Numbered from the stretch's first letter, positions 1-9,844 are shown. The stretch is 64,000 nt of DNA from Isochrysis galbana (GCA_018136815.1 CM030931.1:6840399-6904398), one strand, 5' to 3'. The notes: generated from the letters alone by a model not told the origin. Made by a program: numbers and translations.

Positions 1-35
1 CCCCTACGGCAGCGCCGCTGCAATGGGCAGCGCTT

Positions 36-2282
36 TTGCATGGGAGAAGCCACTGCGGTGGAGTGGAGGAGGAGGAGGGGGAGGAGGAGCCGCGCGCTTG
101 CGATGGGGAGGGGAGCACAATCTTCAATGTGCTCCCCACGCGAGCCACGGGGCTGAGCCAGCCACTAGTGGGCCGCAAGCGCCACTCGCTGGTGGCGAAG
201 CGCACTGATCCCTGTTGGGCGTGCGTCACCATCACCTCGGAAGAGGACCCCAGCATGCCTAGGTGGAGCTGCTTGGGTTGTGGCGCGGCACGTCGGGGGG
301 GCGCCACGCGTGTTGTCGATCACCTCATGGGTCGCAACATGTCTGCAAGGTGTGCTGCCACACACCCCTCCTTTCTGATCCTTCTCGATAGGGTGCGGAA
401 GAACGAGGCCGACAAGGAGAGCAAGAAAAGGCGAAAGGAGGCAGTGAGGCAAGTGGATGAGGCAACTGGCGTGAGTGATGGGTCGCGTGGAGTTGGTGAG
501 GTGCAAGCGCGCGCTATGGGCTCAGGTGGTCAGATGCCCTTGAGCTTTGGTGGTGCGAGCAAGGACGCGTGCGATGCGGCAATAGCGGAAATGTTTTACG
601 CTTGCAATATTCCGGCCGCAGTGGCAGACCATCCAAAATTCATTGCTATGGTGACGGCATTGAAGATGGCACAGCCCTCATACAAAGCGCCGAATAGGAA
701 GAAGCTGAACGGTGCATTGCTCGATCAAACTGTGGCTAGGTTGCATCGTGAGCTCGAACCGTTGCGCCAATCGTTGCTCGCTAAGACGTGTTCGATAGTC
801 TCCGATGGCTGGGATAATGTAATGAAGGATCACTTGATCAATTTCTTATACGGCAATCCTGGTTGCATGTTGTTTGATGGCACGATTAAAGTGTTGAGTG
901 GTGATTCAGAAAATTCTGAATTTGTAGCTGAGGTGATCCGTCAGCGCATCGAGCGACATGGCCGCATGTGCTTCGTGCAAGTGGTGACGGACACGTGTAG
1001 CACAATGAAGGCCGCTTGGAGAATCTTGGACAAGCATTACAAGTGGCTCACTGCCACTTGTTGCGGAACGCATGTCCTCAGTCTCGAATTGAAGGATTTT
1101 GCAAAAGTGCCACAAGTGGCAGATGTCATTGGGAAAGTGGGCAACGTTTTATCGCTGTTTTGGGGGCGCACCAGGTGGCCACGCACCAAGCTTCGAGAGA
1201 TCATAGCTACTAATCATGGGAAACAATTTGGCTTGTACCGTGCAAAGCAAACACGGTTTGCCGGCAAATTCAGAGAAATGTCGCGAATGCTTCGTGTCAA
1301 AACGGAGCTGCAGCAAGTAGTGGTGACAACGGAGTATGCGGTGCACAAGTTTTCGTGCAAGGGGCGATCGGTGACCGGCGAGGCTGAGGATGAATGGGAT
1401 GCGGACATAGGGAGAAAAGTCAAGGCTATTGTGCTTGATGATGAGGGCTTTTGGAAGCCTCTCACTCTTATTCTCCACGTGGCCATGCCAATTGTGAAGC
1501 TCCTTCGTCTAATGGACGGCAACAAATTCTGCATGGGCAAAGTCTATGATGGGATGTTCATGATTGGGCAGCGCATTGAATCAATGCAAAGCAAGGTCCC
1601 TTGGTTCAAGGATTTGGCAAAGGTGCATGCTGGTCGATGGGAATACCTACACTCACCCATGCATGCAGCAGGTTACGCCTTGGATCCACAATATATGCAA
1701 ACAGTTGGCGATTTGGATGATGCGACCATGGATGGCTTGCAAAAGATCTTTGACCGTCTTTGTTTACGTGATGCCATCTTGGCCTCCCCCAACCCAGAGG
1801 AGGCTTGGAAAGAGTATACTCTCTCCACCCCTGCGGTGGTGAATCGAGTGGCCCAAGTTGAGAGAGAATTCGCCATGTTCCAAAATGGCAATGGCGCGTT
1901 CACTCGACCGTCGGCAATCGAAAATGCAAAAGCTATGGAACCATCTCAATGGTGGACCATGTACGGTAAGCATGTTCCTATGCTTGCGAGCATCGCACAA
2001 CAAGTCTTGCTGCAACCAACTGCTGCGTCGGCAGCTGAACGCAATTGGTCGGTGTATGGCCAGATTCATTCTCAAGCTCGGTCACGTATGTCCCATGAAG
2101 TGGCGGACAAGTTGGTCTTCTCGCATGAATCCATGCATGTGCAAATGCTCATGCAAAGTGCTGCATGGTCTCCGGATGTCGTCAAATGGGATAGCGATGA
2201 TGACAGTGACCAAGAAGATGATTGGGTTGGTGACGAGGCTTTAAGTCCCAGTGTGGAAACCGTTCAGAAATTGCTCATTTGA
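36..2282 (+). CDS. hAT-superfamily transposase, nearly whole, 5' end uncertain
   Basis: A cut-and-paste DNA transposase. The open frame runs 748 codons but has no ATG at its upstream end; the first in-frame ATG is at 255 (675 residues), so an upstream exon outside the window is possible. After that ATG comes a BED-like zinc finger (CLGC, then a His and a Cys about 20-30 residues on). A DUF659-like core follows with SDGWD and VTDTCSTMKAAW, whose aspartates fit the catalytic positions. The C-terminal hAT dimerisation region carries QWWTMYGKHVP and AAERNWSVYGQIHS. No frame break is seen, so the copy may be young. Inverted ends were not found; the left end may lie before base 1. A long CT repeat starts 21 bases after the stop. 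Family call is secure; activity is inferred. Confidence 0.9.
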   Translation: MHGRSHCGGVEEEEGEEEPRACDGEGSTIFNVLPTRATGLSQPLVGRKRHSLVAKRTDPCWACVTITSEEDPSMPRWSCLGCGAARRGGATRVVDHLMGRNMSARCAATHPSFLILLDRVRKNEADKESKKRRKEAVRQVDEATGVSDGSRGVGEVQARAMGSGGQMPLSFGGASKDACDAAIAEMFYACNIPAAVADHPKFIAMVTALKMAQPSYKAPNRKKLNGALLDQTVARLHRELEPLRQSLLAKTCSIVSDGWDNVMKDHLINFLYGNPGCMLFDGTIKVLSGDSENSEFVAEVIRQRIERHGRMCFVQVVTDTCSTMKAAWRILDKHYKWLTATCCGTHVLSLELKDFAKVPQVADVIGKVGNVLSLFWGRTRWPRTKLREIIATNHGKQFGLYRAKQTRFAGKFREMSRMLRVKTELQQVVVTTEYAVHKFSCKGRSVTGEAEDEWDADIGRKVKAIVLDDEGFWKPLTLILHVAMPIVKLLRLMDGNKFCMGKVYDGMFMIGQRIESMQSKVPWFKDLAKVHAGRWEYLHSPMHAAGYALDPQYMQTVGDLDDATMDGLQKIFDRLCLRDAILASPNPEEAWKEYTLSTPAVVNRVAQVEREFAMFQNGNGAFTRPSAIENAKAMEPSQWWTMYGKHVPMLASIAQQVLLQPTAASAAERNWSVYGQIHSQARSRMSHEVADKLVFSHESMHVQMLMQSAAWSPDVVKWDSDDDSDQEDDWVGDEALSPSVETVQKLLI

Positions 2283-2302
2283 TAGATGATGCATGATGCA
2301 TT

Positions 2303-2477
<175 letters not shown>

Positions 2478-2548
2478 CCTTCCCTCCCTCCCGCCGCCAC
2501 GTGCTCGTAGCCACGCTCACGCGCGCGGCGTGCCCCGCGGAACCATCC

Positions 2549-2632
2549 AAAAACGGAGGCAAAAACGGAGGGGGTTTGAAAAACGGCAAAAACGGCCTGT
2601 TTTTGGTCCTTGAAGAAAAACGGTAAAAACGT
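2549..2632 (+). repeat. Cluster of six AAAAACGG-type motifs, possible hAT subterminal repeats
   Basis: AAAAACGG or AAAAACGT begins at 2549, 2561, 2579, 2588, 2616 and 2625, six copies in about 85 bases, some 270 bases after the transposase stop. hAT transposases are known to bind short repeated subterminal motifs. The assignment to this element is inferred from position only. Confidence 0.45.
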
Positions 2633-3409
2633 ACTTCCCATCTAGGCCGATAGCTATCGGGGGGCTGTCCTCGAGCCCCCAGGCGCTAATCCCCCCCCGT
2701 AAGCTGTCGGGGTGACTGTCCCATTTCGCGAGCAATCACCTCGTACTCTGTCTCTGTTCATACCTGAATCTTACGGCTTACGGTGCTGTTACGATGAATC
2801 TTATGGTCTGCCTTTATGGCTTATGGGCTGCAACGGTGCCTTGCGACTTTTCGACACTACAACGAAATTCTCGTCGGTGAGAGTTGGTCCTAGTCTCCGA
2901 GCTGCCCTCAACTGCACTAAACTCCTAACTTGCTCTAACTTTGGGTACGTGGCTCCGTCTAGAGTGTTTTGCTGTTTTGTAGTGGTAATCAATAGATACG
3001 TACGTACAGAGACAGAGAAGAGAGAAGGAAAAATAATATCTCGAGAAAGCAATTCATTGGTTGGGGCCGCCAACACCTCCAACCTTGATGCATCATCGCC
3101 CGCCTGCTTCCACCCTTCAAAGTGTGGGTGCTCTTGTACTTTTGCACGTAAATGGGGAGGGGGAGGGGGTAAAAAATGGGACCTCAGGTTGCACCTTCTG
3201 ACCAAGTACACACTTAGTTACCAATTCCTTTCGGAGGTATGGTCATCGGGATTCGAGCGTTCCCCTTGCCTTGCTCTCCTCTGAACCCCGGATGATCACA
3301 TTGCGTGGTTGCATCCGACGAGACCAATCGCAGAACGACGCGAGCTAGCACTACTCTTCCCGCTATGCTCAACAAAATCGATTGAAGGGGTGGAGGTAGA
3401 GGCCGGACA
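2633..3409. other. Intergenic, no gene recognised
   Basis: No convincing gene. A 23-base stretch at 3178-3200 (TGGGACCTCAGGTTGCACCT and three more bases) recurs in reverse at 49498-49520, and part of it again near 50960 and 51930, so the region includes a piece of a dispersed repeat. Confidence 0.5.
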
Positions 3410-4762
3410 TCACCGCGGGGAGGTGGTTGCATTTCTTCTTGCACTCATGAGCTCCTCTTGGAACTCGACCAGCAATCCCAATAGCAATTTTGCCCCGTGC
3501 ACATCCCCGATGACGTTTTCGAGAAGAACTGCTACACACTCGGCGGTACAGAGGAGGCCATCGCCAGAGTCATCCGACCCGCTGAAGCGCGACCGCCAGC
3601 CCCGGTCCCGGCGCAATGTATATCTTGAAGGCCAGTTGGGTGCAAGCGCCAGTCGTTGAGCTCGCCGCAAGGCTGATGGCCCCTTGCGATAGATTGCACG
3701 TGCCTCCTGCCACGTTCCGTCAAGGAGAACGTAGGTCATCGGGGATGGAAGTATCCGATCTATCACCGTCGCTGCAATGCGACCACCCGGTGCAGATTCT
3801 TGCTCATCCACGACGCGTGTGCCCCGCTGGGGCACACCTTCCGTGTCCGCACCATCAGCTCGAAGAGCATTGATTGACGTGACTCTCGCGGCATCATTGT
3901 CTGTCCACAGCAAAGTAAATGGCTGTATTTCTTCCAGGCGCCGCTGGAGGTGCTCGTTGTCGGCACGACCAGACCAAGTCCACATGCGCACTTCAAGATG
4001 CGATGTAATTCGCGGATGCGCAAGAAGGGGACCCGTTGCGGTCAGTCGATGAAGCTCTCTTGAGTGCTGCAGCAGGACCACACGCACAACATCGCAAGCT
4101 GCAACACTAGATTCAGAGAAGGCAGCATTCTCTCCTCGCATCCACGGCAAGGCGGCATTGTGCTGCCTCCCTAGTTCCGGCACGTCTCGACAGCCGGGGA
4201 GGGGTGGGCGAGCACTGCTTGGTCTGCCCTCGTGCTTCACATCCACGCCGTGTGCGCTCTCCGTAGCGAGCTCCAAGCCGCGCGACATGCACACAAGAGC
4301 TCGGCCCCGCCGTCCTTCGCGCAGCTGAATTGATTCAAAGTGGTCCCTCAGCCATCCAGGCCTTATTGCTCGGGGCACCTCGCTGAAGCCCGCAGCCTCG
4401 TACAGCGAGGTGAGCTCTGCGTACGCGAAGCAGTATGTGGGTATGCCCTCGCTCTCGACAGCCTCGCGAGCAAGCCACGTACCTAAGCCACGCCTGCGCA
4501 GCCCGGTGTCAATGCACAGGCTGCGTAGGAAGAGTATTTCAGGGCCAGCAGGCGCAGGGCACCTTGCGAGCAGCCGCACGGCACCGACAAGGACTGCCTC
4601 TACACGTAGCACGTAGACGCGCTCGGCCTGGCGCGGCCTGCCCCGGTCGCCCTGAGCGCGATAGAACTGGCTTACCTCGCGCAGCTCGTGCCGCTTTGCC
4701 CGCTCCACCCTGCACCCTGGAGCGAGCGTCAGGGAGAGGAGCACGAGCGGCCACCCTCCCAT
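3410..4762 (-). CDS. GNAT acetyltransferase-DTW domain fusion (tRNA-uridine aminocarboxypropyltransferase-like)
   Basis: 450 residues from the ATG at 4762; the frame is open further upstream but without an ATG. Residues 1-15 (MGGWPLVLLSLTLAPG) look like a short signal or targeting segment. Residues about 30-160 form a GNAT domain with the acetyl-CoA loop RRRGLG at 89-94. Residues about 225-440 form a DTW domain with the signature LDGTWQEARAIYRK (DGTW at 348-351) and a closing CTAE. DTW enzymes transfer the aminocarboxypropyl group of SAM to uridine in tRNA (TapT, DTWD1/2). The Cys cluster usual before the DTW core is not seen. In E. coli the DTW gene yfiP lies next to the acetyltransferase gene yfiQ, so joining both activities in one protein is suggestive. 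The substrate is unknown. Confidence 0.8.
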   Translation of the reverse strand: MGGWPLVLLSLTLAPGCRVERAKRHELREVSQFYRAQGDRGRPRQAERVYVLRVEAVLVGAVRLLARCPAPAGPEILFLRSLCIDTGLRRRGLGTWLAREAVESEGIPTYCFAYAELTSLYEAAGFSEVPRAIRPGWLRDHFESIQLREGRRGRALVCMSRGLELATESAHGVDVKHEGRPSSARPPLPGCRDVPELGRQHNAALPWMRGENAAFSESSVAACDVVRVVLLQHSRELHRLTATGPLLAHPRITSHLEVRMWTWSGRADNEHLQRRLEEIQPFTLLWTDNDAARVTSINALRADGADTEGVPQRGTRVVDEQESAPGGRIAATVIDRILPSPMTYVLLDGTWQEARAIYRKGPSALRRAQRLALAPNWPSRYTLRRDRGWRSRFSGSDDSGDGLLCTAECVAVLLENVIGDVHGAKLLLGLLVEFQEELMSARRNATTSPR

Positions 4763-5064
4763 CCGGTGGCCGCCGTGGGGTGGGGTGGGGGGTGGGGAGA
4801 GGGGAGTGGGGCAATGGGGTCTGGTGAGGTCGGTCGGTCGCCCGCGCAGCGCGCGGCGGTGGCGCCGGTATACGGTCACCTACCTATGATGGGCGTGCCT
4901 AGGTATGATAGCGGCGTCGCTATGGTTAGCGTACCAGGTTTGTGTTCGACTGTAAAGCGATACTCGGCCGGGATTTGTCCAATTTTATACCTCCTGGTCA
5001 TGCTGTTGATCCACGGGTTGATTGTGGGTGTCGTGGGGCTCATTTACATACTATCCAAGTTGAT

Positions 5065-5420
5065 ATTCAAGCCCAAACGGATGCGTCTGACCCGATCAAC
5101 AAACGCCCTCCCCTCCGTCGTAACAACCATCCCAAACCAAAGTCGAAAGAGGGATATTACGGGTACAAAAGTCGTTTCGTGAAAACAAGTTGTTATGCGC
5201 ACGCACGGCGTCCCCGCGGGGGGGGGGCTGATGCACCTCACGTCATACGCATCACTGCTGTGCGCACGCGCGGCGTTCCCGCGGGGGGGGGGGGGGGTCG
5301 ATGCACATCACGTCATACGCATATACGCATCACTGCACGCGCAGCGTCTCCGCGGGGGGCCCGATGCACATCTCGTCACTACTGCGTCCCCGCGGGGGGG
5401 CCTTGAAGCAGGAGGAGGAA
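5065..5420. repeat. GC-palindrome repeat, related to the 38.9-41.2 kb cluster
   Basis: Three to four imperfect units share a core of the type GCACGCACGGCG followed by CCCCGCGGGG and then ATGCACATC; units begin near 5193, 5257, 5331 and 5380. The leading part (5065-5115) also matches 40380-40430. No coding potential. Probably remnants of the MITE-like family described at 38922-41165. Confidence 0.6.
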
Positions 5421-6044
5421 CGAGTCGTGCGAGCAGCGCTTGCGCTCGGCGCCTTGGCCACCGCGAAAAAAACACCGCATTGTGCATTGTGCATTGTCTA
5501 CTCTCGTACTCGCTACTCGCTACCATAAAAGAATTGCATCTAAAACTTTGCAGAAGCTCTTATGATAGCATGAGACTTGAGACAGCTCTCCATGCATTCA
5601 TATCGAGTTTTGGGTGCATTGTGAAAAGTCGATTTTTTCCGTCCCCATCTCTAATGCCGTAGTGGTAGTGGAGCCATTACGCCTTGATCGTCGGCCGTAG
5701 GCCCAATGAGGAGAATCCTTCGTCGGTTCGTCGGCCTATGCGTCATCTCGCTTGAGCTCGATTCGGTCCTGACGTATGCTTGTATGCTTTCATTCTTTCA
5801 TTGGCACCTACTTTATAAGTGGGGGTCAATGGGGGCCTCGCGCCCCCCTCTCCCCATCGCCCATCGCGGACACCCCCGGGGTGGGCCCGTACATTCAACC
5901 CCAGCCCCTGTTCTCTGGCAGGTGGCAGGGAGGGGCAGGGCACTCAACAATTCAGCCCAGACCCCTAGTGGGCGCGGGCCGTGAGCCGCACTCCCACGCC
6001 CGCATTGGGACTGCCCTCGAGCTGACTCCTCCCCTGTCTCTAGT

Positions 6045-6535
6045 CGCCAGGCATACAGGGGTCTTTGGGAGGCTCCCATGGCCAGCGTGGCGAGCATGGG
6101 AGAGGCAGGGGGGGGCCAGGGGCTGTGCCCCAGCCTCCACTGCCACTGCCCCCTGAGCAGCCCTTGCCCTTGCTGGTCCTCTGGGAGCCCCCACAGGACC
6201 TCTGAGAGCAGGCCAGGGCGCGCGCGCGCGCGCATGGCGACGCGCCACAGGGATGACGCGGGTGAGAGTGGAGAGAGGGGAGGGGGGGGGGGGTTGCACC
6301 CCCCCCCCCCCCCGATGGAGTGCGGTGAGAAACAGACCCCGTTTGCGTTAGCAAACGGGTAGGGGGCGGCTGGCGACAGGAAGGAGGGAGAGAGAAGGGA
6401 GTGACCCAAGGTTGAGGAGAGTAGCCTAGACCCTAGGTGTGGCACAGATTCACAGGTCACAGGTTACTCGAGTCGCGGCCACTTATTTCTCGAGGATTGC
6501 TCACGGCGCGAGCTGGTAAGGGCTGTTCCCCTTTG
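6045..6535 (-). repeat. Dispersed repeat family R1, inverted copy
   Basis: The reverse complement matches 9845-10275 over almost its whole length. Shared blocks include CTCGCGCCGTGAGCGATCCT (near-identical), CCCGTTTGC..GCAAACGGG, CTGTTTCTCACCGCACTCCA, a long homopolymeric G run, GCCTGCTCTCAGAGGTCC and CAGTGGAGGCTGGGGC. Partial relatives lie at 38700-38850 and 23815-24010. Peptides read here on both strands are not believable as genes. Confidence 0.75.
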
Positions 6536-6616
6536 TTGACGAGAGTTTCTCCCCCCCCTCCCCCCCCCGGTGCTTTTTCTTTTTCCCGGAGAGTCGCCCG
6601 ACGTAGGTCGGTCCGC

Positions 6617-6815
6617 CTCAATGGGTTTTCACCCATTGTAACTTGTGGGGAGTTAGAATGGGAGCCGGGGGCCTGCGAGGGGGGAGATTTGAAGGGGTGC
6701 ATAGGTGTATGTATCTGTGGCATCAGCACGCGTCAAGGTGTACGGGCAGGTGCACTGAGGGTTGTCGTGTTAGTACCGGGCTAGTGGGAGTAGAGGTACT
6801 AATGCTCAGTCATAT
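6617..6815 (+). repeat. Dispersed repeat family R2, copy 1
   Basis: Shares ordered blocks with 46417-46600 (same strand) and 17351-17503 (opposite strand): CCCATTGTAA, TTGTGGGGAGT, GCATCAGCACGCG, AGTACCGGGCTAGTGGGAGT and GGTACTAA. Non-coding. Age is mixed: the 17 kb copy is closer to this one than the 46 kb copy is. Confidence 0.7.
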
Positions 6816-7093
6816 TATTATTGTATCTTTGATTGGGAATGACGTCGGATGGGAAATAGGGATTCGCCTTTGGCGATGGGGGAGTGTCAGAGTTTTCTTG
6901 TTGTCCTAGTTGAATCCTAGTGCTGAGGGACCGTGCCTCCTCGGCAACGGAGCCCCTCCCCCGCGATGGGGGTGTGCGCGGTTGGGTGCATGGCTCGTAC
7001 GGTGGATGTGGCGAGGGATGCTAGCTAACAAGATGCTCTTACAAGACTACAAGCTTCAACCAAAACAACTTCCGGGCTTAGGCGGGGCGAGCG

Positions 7094-8767
7094 ATGGCAG
7101 CCGCCTGGCTCATCAACTGCTCCTCGCACGCATACGAGCGGGTCGCTCCGACTGTCTTCGAGCTCGCCAAGGGGGCCGAGCCTCCTCTCACTGCCCCCGC
7201 CGACGGCGCCGAGCTCTACGTGCTCGAGGGCCACCGCCTGCGCGGTGGATGGAACGCAGGCACCGGTTGCTCTCCATCAAAGATCGAGCTTGTTGAGGGT
7301 CGCGCCGACCTGCGCTACGTTGTCTCTCTCAAGTCGGCGCCACCTACCATCAGCTGCCTTCTGCCACAGCTTGCCGACCCGGGAAGCGCAGCCAAAGAGC
7401 TGCCGCCCCTCACGCAACTGGAGGACTTCCATCGTGACGCTCTCTTCCAGTGGGTCACGCAGTATTCAAAGGAGCTCATGGTGCAGACGATGAACGCCGC
7501 CAGGGAGAAAGGCGCGCGCAGACAGGGCAAAGCTGAAGTGAATTACTCAGCAGGAAAGATCCTGGAGGACCCCGAACCCTCGTGCGGCCCTGCAAGTCGA
7601 TGTGCCGCGGCAGGGAAAAGCACGTCCGCCTCGAGTTCCACCTCCACCTCTGGCGCAACGTCGGCTGCTGCAGGCACGGGCTCCGTGATCAAGCGGGAGG
7701 GTAAGCGGCCTATGACGGCTAGATCGACAGGAAGCCGCAACAAGCGCAAGACGCCCGCAAACTTCTTCCCCACCGGCCTGCCTGAAGGCTGGCCAGACGA
7801 TGTGACATACTCTCCGTTCTTGCTGTTTGGCGACAAAGAGGCTAACGCCCGACGGTTGGCGACGACGATAATCCGGCCGGTGCCCACTGTGCAAATCCGG
7901 CCTCACCCACCGGATGGCCCGTTGGGCGAGGGTGCGTGTGGACTCTTTGCCACACAGGAGCTTTGCAAGGGATTGAGACTCGGTGACTATACTGGCCTCG
8001 TGACGGAAGGCTCAGATAACAAGTGCTCGGCGTACGTCGCTGGGCTTGAAGTTACCAATCCTAATGGCAGTGTGACACTATTCGAGGTGGACGCTGAATA
8101 TTACGGCAACGAATTCAGATTCATAAATGATGCTACTCGAGGTGGCGTCAACCGGAGGCCGAATGTCAAGATGAAGAGCCACCTAGACGAGGCCACTGGG
8201 GAGTACAAGATTGGCATCTTTGTTGTCGAGAAGGTGAAGCCCGGCGAGGAGCTCCTGATGGCTTATGGCGATGATTACTGGAAGGCAACGGAGGCACATG
8301 CCATGTCTCTCACGATCAATGTGCTCCTACCTGATAACAAAAATGTTCCCCTCGACGTGTTCTACGACACCATGGTGGATGAGTTGCTCGAAAAGGTGCG
8401 GGAAAAGGCGCCATCGACCCAAGCGGGTAAAGAGTTGCGTCTTATCTTCAAAGGACGGCATTTACAGCCCACCGCGCCTGACGGAAGTCCCATGCGTATT
8501 TCGGACTATGGGCTTGAAAAGGACAGCCGACTTTTTGCCATCTTTGAGGGGTTGGCACCTCAGGCCGTGAAGGCGGAGCAAAGCGACAACCTGGTGGACG
8601 AATTGGTTGAAGACATAGAAGAGGACACGCCCCTCAGAGTTGAAGGAAGACCATCTGGCAGCGCGCGCGCATGCTTGCCGCAGGTGGTCAAAGCTGAGGT
8701 TGTCAAACATGAAGTGGTCGAAGCTGCGGTGGTCAAAACCGAGGTGCTGGGTGCTCATAGCTCATAG
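7094..8767 (+). CDS. SET-domain protein with ubiquitin-like domain and SUMO-consensus motifs
   Basis: 557 residues from a clear ATG, no intron needed. Residues 1-260 are of unknown fold with a Ser/Thr/Ala-rich linker and a basic stretch (KRKTPANFFP). Residues about 260-400 are a SET domain: GLFATQELCKG, then NEFRFINDATRGG in the place of the usual NHS core, and PGEELLMAYGDDYW, the C-terminal pseudoknot signature. SET proteins usually methylate lysine with SAM. A ubiquitin-like domain follows (about 403-485, starting MSLTINVLLPDNKNVP and ending RLFAIFEGL). The tail has four ΨKxE motifs (VKAE 492-495, VKAE 532-535, VKHE 537-540, VKTE 547-550), and IKRE lies at 199-202, the consensus for SUMO attachment. 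A nuclear regulatory role is inferred; the methylation substrate is unknown. Confidence 0.8.
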   Translation: MAAAWLINCSSHAYERVAPTVFELAKGAEPPLTAPADGAELYVLEGHRLRGGWNAGTGCSPSKIELVEGRADLRYVVSLKSAPPTISCLLPQLADPGSAAKELPPLTQLEDFHRDALFQWVTQYSKELMVQTMNAAREKGARRQGKAEVNYSAGKILEDPEPSCGPASRCAAAGKSTSASSSTSTSGATSAAAGTGSVIKREGKRPMTARSTGSRNKRKTPANFFPTGLPEGWPDDVTYSPFLLFGDKEANARRLATTIIRPVPTVQIRPHPPDGPLGEGACGLFATQELCKGLRLGDYTGLVTEGSDNKCSAYVAGLEVTNPNGSVTLFEVDAEYYGNEFRFINDATRGGVNRRPNVKMKSHLDEATGEYKIGIFVVEKVKPGEELLMAYGDDYWKATEAHAMSLTINVLLPDNKNVPLDVFYDTMVDELLEKVREKAPSTQAGKELRLIFKGRHLQPTAPDGSPMRISDYGLEKDSRLFAIFEGLAPQAVKAEQSDNLVDELVEDIEEDTPLRVEGRPSGSARACLPQVVKAEVVKHEVVEAAVVKTEVLGAHSS

Positions 8768-9052
8768 CAAGGTGTATGTCTCAGGGGAAGCCGCCGTGGA
8801 TGGTGTCCGGACTAAACTGGTCGAAGAGACAAGTTGACAAAGAGAAGGCACAAGCTCACATGGAGAGGCGTGGAAGCCTTTTTTTGGTACGATCACGAGG
8901 GCAATGCGGTACATACAGATAGACTACAGGCCAGTGGAGGGCACTGCATAGAAGGCATGTTGCAGGTAAAGGGTAAAACGGCCTCTCTTTCACTGATAAT
9001 GTTCCAAGTTTATTAGTTCGGTGTAGGCCATGGTGGCTGTATCCACATATTA

Positions 9053-9246
9053 CAAAACTTCTGAAGGTTCAGGGCTAACACCTACTACTAGACCGGTAAC
9101 CTCTACCTCGCGTTCGACACCGCCCTTACTTCCTTCCCTCCGCATCTTTTCCTTCCCCCCCTCGTTCCTTTTTCTTTGGCTTCCGGGGGTGCGGCCCAGG
9201 TGCGCTACCATGGGGCCGCCCGGCTCGGGGTGCGTGTTCTAGGCAG
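9053..9246 (-). repeat. Retroposon-like repeat, copy a (diverged)
   Basis: Most diverged of five copies (others at 35215-35389, 45390-45607, 57486-57741 and 58860-59078). In the sense orientation it ends with a block matching GAATCTTCAGAT, here altered. Shared internal blocks are a purine-rich stretch and the CCGGAAACCGAGG-type core. The sense strand is set by the variable tails of the other copies. Confidence 0.6.
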
Positions 9247-9278
9247 GGGTTTTGGTGCTCGTCACAGCCTCTGGCATG

Positions 9279-9708
9279 GGCCGTGGATGTGGAGACTTCC
9301 GCGTGGATCTGGCCAAGGAACGCTACCCGTCGATGTGGGCACTCATCAAGCCATACATGGGCCGTTGGTGCAAGGCAAACCTCATGCTCGTCAGCGACTA
9401 CTCCGACGAGTACGACAGGATCCCCAAGACCAAGTACATTGGAGACGAGGCCGCCGTCGCGTACCTCTGCATGGAATACATCATGGCGGTCGCGTACGCT
9501 GAAACGAATCCCATGGTGCAAGTGCACCGAGCAGCTGGTAAACTCTACATGGAGAACAAGTAGGCCGTCCTCGCACGCGTCACGGACCTCGCCACCCAAG
9601 ATCAGCCAAGCGACACCGTCGCCTGCCAGCAGAACGACATCGACAATAGGATCGAGGAAAAGCGATGTGAGAAAAAGACGAAGAAGATGAAAACTCAGCC
9701 CGCGTAGC
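9279..9708 (+). pseudogene. Interrupted coding remnant of unknown family
   Basis: A frame beginning MGRGCGDFRVDLAKERYPSM continues through plausible protein sequence (MWALIKPYMGRWCKANL, YIGDEAAVAYLCMEYIM) and a lysine-rich end (KKTKKMKTQPA), but is interrupted once. It follows directly on a retroposon copy. I do not recognise the family. Its last 29 bases plus the next seven match, 35 of 36, a reversed stretch at 39483-39518, so the 3' end at least belongs to a dispersed sequence. Confidence 0.4.
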
Positions 9709-9806
9709 TGGGGGTTACCGCGTGTTGAGAGGGGGGGAGCGTGATTATTCCTAATAATATTATTGTGGCTACATAAAAAGAAAACAAGCACATATGGATG
9801 ACAAAA

Positions 9807-9840
9807 AAATCACCTGGCCCTCTTTTGACGGAACGCGACT
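9807..9840 (+). repeat. TIR-like motif, TTTTGACGGAACGCGAC type
   Basis: A 30-odd-base block with CACCTGGCCCTCTTTTGACG then GAACGCGAC. It recurs at 41225-41262 (same strand) and 17505-17540 (opposite strand). The core TTGACGGAACG is also the core of the terminal repeats at 39870-40247. Likely ends of related DNA transposons. Confidence 0.6.
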
Positions 9841-9844
9841 TTCA

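Noticed and set aside
5193-5420. Regularly spaced repeats considered as a CRISPR array
   Set aside because: Units differ in length, are diverged and GC-palindromic, with no unique spacers; the genome is eukaryotic.
5813-6460. Long frames on both strands at 5.8-6.5 kb
   Set aside because: They lie in dispersed repeat R1, are Pro/Gly/Ala/Arg-rich, and are not kept in the 9.8-10.3 kb copy.
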